Below, piece after piece: positions 61,069 through 64,000 of a DNA stretch of 64,000 bases. The DNA is from Qipengyuania qiaonensis (lineage in GTDB: Bacteria > Pseudomonadota > Alphaproteobacteria > Sphingomonadales > Sphingomonadaceae), in assembly GCF_019711515.1 (NCBI RefSeq), contig NZ_JAIGNO010000001.1, forward strand, positions 124,001 to 188,000. Reading direction: 5' to 3'. The stretch's first letter is position 1, and each line of letters begins with the position of its first letter. The notes under the pieces were generated by a model. The model did not search any database. It worked only from the letters and a program-made list of their open reading frames with translations, and had not been told where the DNA came from. The position numbers were made by a program, and so were the translations under genes.

Positions 61069-62097
61069 CTACACCTTGTTCGGCTTGGGCGCGTAGAACA
61101 TGCGTTTGCCGTATTGGGCGCGCTCGCGCCAGTTCTGGGCGGTGTCCGGTCGCGGTCGCACGGCCGGGGGATCGAGCAGCAGGGTGGCGGCCGTGAGCCA
61201 GCGCATCGTCCGGCGGCGGCCGATCTGCCGGAAGCGGCGCGCGCATTGCAGGCGGGGGCGCAAGCCGGTCTCGAGCCCGGGCACCGCCTCGATGCCGAAC
61301 AGGCGCCGCAGCGTCAGCAATTGCGTCGCCAGCGCGCGCCGGGCGCGGCCGCCGGGGAAGAGCGCGGCGAGGGTCGCGGGGTCGAGCGGGCCGGTCGCGG
61401 TGACGAGCGCGCGCAGGTCGAGGACATGCCGCAGGTCGATCAGGCCGCGCCAGTAGTCGCGCTCCTGCAACTGGTCGTGCGCGATCAGGATCGCGGCCTG
61501 CAGGCTGGGCGAGGGCATGAGGACGCTCGCCCCGTGCAGGGTGGCCTCGGTGCAGAAGGGGGCGAGCTGCGCGAAGCCGGGCCAATGGTCGAAGGATCGC
61601 AGGCGGTAATGGATGTCGAGTCCGCCCGCATCGCTGCTGCGCTCGAAATTGCGGCCAGTGGCGGGGGCGGCGGACGGGGCGGTCGAACGGTAGCCGATCT
61701 CGCCCAGGATCATGCCGGCGAGGGTGGCCTGGCCGGGGGCGATCATCAGGTCGAGATCGGTGAACAGCCGGTCCGCGCCCCCGGCCGGATGCGCAGCGAG
61801 GACGACCGCGCCCTTGATCGGCATCGGCACGACCCCCTGGCTCGACAGCGCCTGCACCGCTTCGGCCAGCTGGCGCTCCATCATCGCATTGCGCCGCACC
61901 GTGCGCGCGGCGATGTGGGTGAGGAAGGCCTGCACCTCGTCGGGGACCGCGGGATTGCCATGCAGCGCCGCGGCGAGGGCGGGGGTGACGAGCGTGCGGT
62001 TGGCGAGCGCGAGCAGGGCGGCCCAGTCCGGCTCCTGCGGCACCGTCCCTTCGAGAGCGCGGCAGAGAACGCTCAGGATGCGCCGGTCAGCGGACAA
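61069..62097 (-). CDS. nucleotidyltransferase family protein (NTP_transf_5-like)
   Basis: A 342-residue protein with the family pattern MPIKGAVVLAAHPAGGADRLFTDLDLMI (the K-G...R-x-x-x-D-x-D metal site) and LDIHYRLRSF further on. Members occur beside HPr-kinase-like proteins in lasso-peptide and exopolysaccharide loci; in paeninodin-type clusters such a gene accompanies the lasso peptide kinase. The start is TTG at 62097, overlapping the kinase gene by 11 bases, which supports functional coupling. The acceptor is unknown. Confidence 0.82.
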   Translation of the reverse strand: MSADRRILSVLCRALEGTVPQEPDWAALLALANRTLVTPALAAALHGNPAVPDEVQAFLTHIAARTVRRNAMMERQLAEAVQALSSQGVVPMPIKGAVVLAAHPAGGADRLFTDLDLMIAPGQATLAGMILGEIGYRSTAPSAAPATGRNFERSSDAGGLDIHYRLRSFDHWPGFAQLAPFCTEATLHGASVLMPSPSLQAAILIAHDQLQERDYWRGLIDLRHVLDLRALVTATGPLDPATLAALFPGGRARRALATQLLTLRRLFGIEAVPGLETGLRPRLQCARRFRQIGRRRTMRWLTAATLLLDPPAVRPRPDTAQNWRERAQYGKRMFYAPKPNKV

Positions 62098-63208
62098 AAT
62101 GCGCCCCCAGCAATCGTCCGGCCGCGGCTGCGTCGGAATAGCCGATCGTCAGCGTTTCGGCGCGCGAGATCACCTCGACCATGGCGCGGATATCCGCGAC
62201 CGATGCCTTGCCCGTGGTCGATTTCGCCTCGCTGCAGAAGTGGCGCAGGCAATCGGTGCCGGACCATGGCGCGAGGCGCGCGTCGCCCTCGCTGCTGCGG
62301 TCGAGCCGGACGAGGGCGGCTATGTCCAGCGGCGTTTCCCGGACGGGCCGGCGCAGCGGAAGGTATTTCACCGTCACGCCGTCCTGCCGCTCGACCGGCT
62401 CGGCCCGACAGTCGCGCCAGCCGGTCGCGGCGATCATGGGCCAGCTGCCTTCCTTCAGCGTGAGCGGAAGGGCGAGTGGCATGCCGGTGCCCGAGCGGGG
62501 ATCGAACAGCACGATATCGTCGCCCGCAAGCGCCATCCCGCACTCGCCGGCGAACATGGCGAGCGTGGACTTGCCCGCGCCGGGGGCGCCAAGCAGCAAT
62601 ATCGCCCGGTCTCCGGCGACCAGGCATGCGCCGTGGAGCGCGATGCAATCGGTTTCCGCCAGGATAGCCTCGACCAGCGAAAAACGCAGCGCCGCGGCGA
62701 TTTGGTGGCGAGGGACCACCCGTGCCGGGCGATCTGCGACCCTGACGATCCCCAGGCCATTATGGGACCACACATGCGCAGTCGGCTCGCCGCTCGCGGC
62801 AGCAGGGAGATAGTCGAAGGTGTCGAACCACCCTAGGTCTCCGCCATGACCGGCGAGAATTGCCGCGCCGTTCCCGAGCGGGAGAGCGGCTCTTCTGTCC
62901 CCATGTGCCGATGAAAGCGTTTCGTGCGGAAACACGTCGATCAGGCCGGCGGCGGACCAATCGACGAGCAGCCGTTCGAGTTCGGCCACTCCCCCGGCGA
63001 ACACGGGGAGCAGCCGGTCACAGAGCGATTCCAGCGGCACCGGCTCCTGCAGGCGATCGAGAATTGCGGCCGCGGACGCATTCGGCTCGTAGATGGCCTG
63101 ACAGGTTTCGGCGAAGATCACCGGCCTCCCGTCGAGCATGACGAGCGTCGATCTTGCGCTCAATCCGATCGACAGCGGTGGGCTATCCAATTGCGCAGGT
63201 TCCCGCAC
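62087..63208 (-). CDS. PqqD-like domain fused to HPr-kinase/phosphorylase-like kinase
   Basis: A 373-residue fusion. Residues ~15-95 look like a PqqD/RiPP-recognition winged helix (AIYEPNASAAAILDRLQEPVPLESL, then LERLLVDWSAAGLIDV). From about residue 175 there is an HPrK-like kinase with the P-loop LLGAPGAGKST (207-215), LAGDDIVLFD, and the late TPLDIAALVRLD stretch. Kinases of this type phosphorylate the C-terminal Ser of some lasso peptides. The start is GTG at 63208 with a GGAG site. The N-terminal domain suggests that it binds a leader peptide. Confidence 0.84.
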   Translation of the reverse strand: MREPAQLDSPPLSIGLSARSTLVMLDGRPVIFAETCQAIYEPNASAAAILDRLQEPVPLESLCDRLLPVFAGGVAELERLLVDWSAAGLIDVFPHETLSSAHGDRRAALPLGNGAAILAGHGGDLGWFDTFDYLPAAASGEPTAHVWSHNGLGIVRVADRPARVVPRHQIAAALRFSLVEAILAETDCIALHGACLVAGDRAILLLGAPGAGKSTLAMFAGECGMALAGDDIVLFDPRSGTGMPLALPLTLKEGSWPMIAATGWRDCRAEPVERQDGVTVKYLPLRRPVRETPLDIAALVRLDRSSEGDARLAPWSGTDCLRHFCSEAKSTTGKASVADIRAMVEVISRAETLTIGYSDAAAAGRLLGAHFVR

Positions 63209-63336
63209 CCGACAGGTGTTCTCCGCGCGGCAACGGCGCCGCCGAAGCGACGCGCGATCGCCAGCGCATCGATGGACACCCGCGGTTCAACGGCGCCTTG
63301 CGGAGATCGGGAATTCCGGCGCGATGCCCTGCCGCC

Positions 63337-63702
63337 TCAGCGCCCTTCCTTCTTTGTTTTGCCGCCATCGCCTTTACCGGGATCGCCCTTGCCACGGTCG
63401 CCACCGTCGCCTTTGCCGGGATCGCCGCCATTGCCTTTGCCCGGGTCGCCGCCATTGCCGTTGCCGGGGTCGCCACCCTTGCCGTCGCCCTTGCCGCCGC
63501 CGTCGCCCTTGCCGGGATCGCCACCACCGCCACGGCCACCACCGTCACCGCCGGACGCAGCAATCGCGGGCGAGGAAAGCGAGGTAGACAAAAGCATCGT
63601 CATGACCGGAGGAACGGTCAGCGAATATTTGCCGCAGTCGGCCAGAAAGGACCGTCGATCGGTCTGCATTGCGCCCTGCGATTCGGAAGTCGATTTCACC
63701 AT
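63337..63702 (-). CDS. small exported Gly/Asp/Lys-repeat protein with twin-arginine-like signal
   Basis: About 121 residues. The N-terminus has TDRRSFLADCGKYSL (Arg16-Arg17), a hydrophobic stretch to about residue 47 and a likely cut after AIA, much like a Tat signal. The mature ~72 residues are almost only Gly, Asp, Lys, Asn and Pro in repeats of the type GGDPGKGD / GGDPGNGN. It is encoded just upstream of the PqqD-kinase and nucleotidyltransferase genes on the same strand. I do not know its function; a substrate of those enzymes is one idea. The ATG at 63702 has a GGAG site eight bases upstream. Confidence 0.72.
   Translation of the reverse strand: MVKSTSESQGAMQTDRRSFLADCGKYSLTVPPVMTMLLSTSLSSPAIAASGGDGGGRGGGGDPGKGDGGGKGDGKGGDPGNGNGGDPGKGNGGDPGKGDGGDRGKGDPGKGDGGKTKKEGR
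63360..63552. repeat. GC-rich tandem repeats coding for the Gly/Asp/Lys repeats
   Basis: Degenerate units of about 24 bases (best at 63414-63485, TTGCCGGGATCGCCGCCATT type on the plus strand) repeat head to tail inside the small exported protein gene, with shorter 9- and 12-base units on either side. They keep the reading frame. There are no spacers, so this is not a CRISPR array. Slippage could change the repeat number between strains. Confidence 0.8.
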
Positions 63703-64000
63703 GAGCTTCACTCCAAAGAGAGAAGCGAAGGAAGCGCCCAAAATCGGGTTTTGACAATCGGAATCGATCTGGCAGGGGCCACTCATCCAAAATAGTCAAA
63801 AAAGATTCACATATCCGACCGTCATCCTCGAGCGTCGGCAAGCGCGAGAATTACGGATTCTCGGGCAGACGGGGTCAAGCTCCGTCCATTCCGCGAGAGG
63901 AGAGCGATTATGCGCCGGACGGGGTCGGTTTCGCGGAGTCTTCTTAACCCGGACACGTAGGTGTTTGTTAACCCGCTCAGGGTAGGGCTTGGTGAGGGGG
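63703..64000. other. upstream region of the Gly-repeat gene, to the window end
   Basis: No gene is supported in this 298-base stretch. It presumably holds the promoter of the minus-strand Gly-repeat/kinase/nucleotidyltransferase unit. The octamer TTAACCCG occurs twice (63944-63951 and 63968-63975), 24 bases apart on the same face of the helix, and could bind a regulator. A further in-frame ATG at 63786 would lengthen the Gly-repeat protein but without a signal-like start. Confidence 0.4.

Noticed and set aside
63360-63552. Possible CRISPR array
   Set aside because: The repeats are contiguous, degenerate, in multiples of three bases and in frame with a protein; there are no spacers and no cas genes.

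Overview
The window is a GC-rich chromosomal segment of an alphaproteobacterium, most likely Sphingomonadales and probably the Erythrobacteraceae (Erythrobacter, Qipengyuania or Altererythrobacter type). Support comes from the split b'/b ATP synthase stator genes, the aroA-cmk...rpsA order, TIGR02300, a sigma-F/NrsF pair, and M2 and S9 peptidases among housekeeping genes. This placement rests on gene content, not on a database search. Most of the segment is core genome in short, tightly coupled operons with many 4-base ATGA overlaps.

Layout. 1-1.7 kb: end of the F0 ATP synthase operon (a, c, b', b) and a terminator. 1.7-9.3 kb, minus strand: aroA, a small membrane protein, cmk, a MarR regulator and GNAT acetyltransferase, rpsA, gloB, a DOPA-dioxygenase-like gene and a quinone oxidoreductase-like gene. 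9.4-16.6 kb, plus: TIGR02300, tRNA-Ala(GGC), ffh, rpsP, rimM, four accessory genes, trmD (carrying an in-frame palindromic element) and rplS. 16.9-24.3 kb: DPP-IV-like peptidase, amino acid permease, asd, a lipoprotein, an isomerase, two GFA-family genes and a hydrolase. 24.4-31.9 kb: M2 metallopeptidase, YncE-like lipoprotein, a RimB/RimK-like pair, SIMPL protein, then thioredoxin, CcdA, ECF sigma and NrsF behind a promoter that fits the sigma-F consensus. 31.9-35.5 kb, minus: SDR, amn, rplI, rpsR, rpsF. 36-39.3 kb: DUF808, then a divergent Mur ligase / LD-carboxypeptidase pair suggesting peptidoglycan recycling. 39.3-42.8 kb: fabD, a 456-bp inverted-repeat cassette with a broken GxxExxY gene, fabG, dnaN. 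42.8-52.2 kb: DUF2855, then a minus-strand run of alcohol dehydrogenase, amidohydrolase, MFS transporter, PHA depolymerase, PHA synthase and an adrenodoxin-reductase-like flavoenzyme. 52.4-56.9 kb: two tandem PAS-GGDEF-EAL-PilZ proteins. 57-58.8 kb: lepA.

The last 5 kb look accessory. An AT-richer Mrr-type nuclease gene is followed by an HNH nuclease gene, together a candidate modification-dependent restriction unit. Next, on the minus strand, come a nucleotidyltransferase, a PqqD-HPr-kinase fusion and a small secreted Gly/Asp/Lys repeat protein with a twin-arginine-like signal. These resemble lasso-peptide tailoring genes, but no core lasso enzymes are in view.

The leads I rate highest are the PqqD-kinase/nucleotidyltransferase/Gly-repeat locus, the palindromic insertion inside trmD, the cassette between fabD and fabG, the Mrr-HNH pair, the in-frame amber codon separating MarR from GNAT, the GTAACC-N16-CGAA promoter of the redox sigma operon, and the tandem c-di-GMP proteins, of which the second has lost its EAL catalytic residues.
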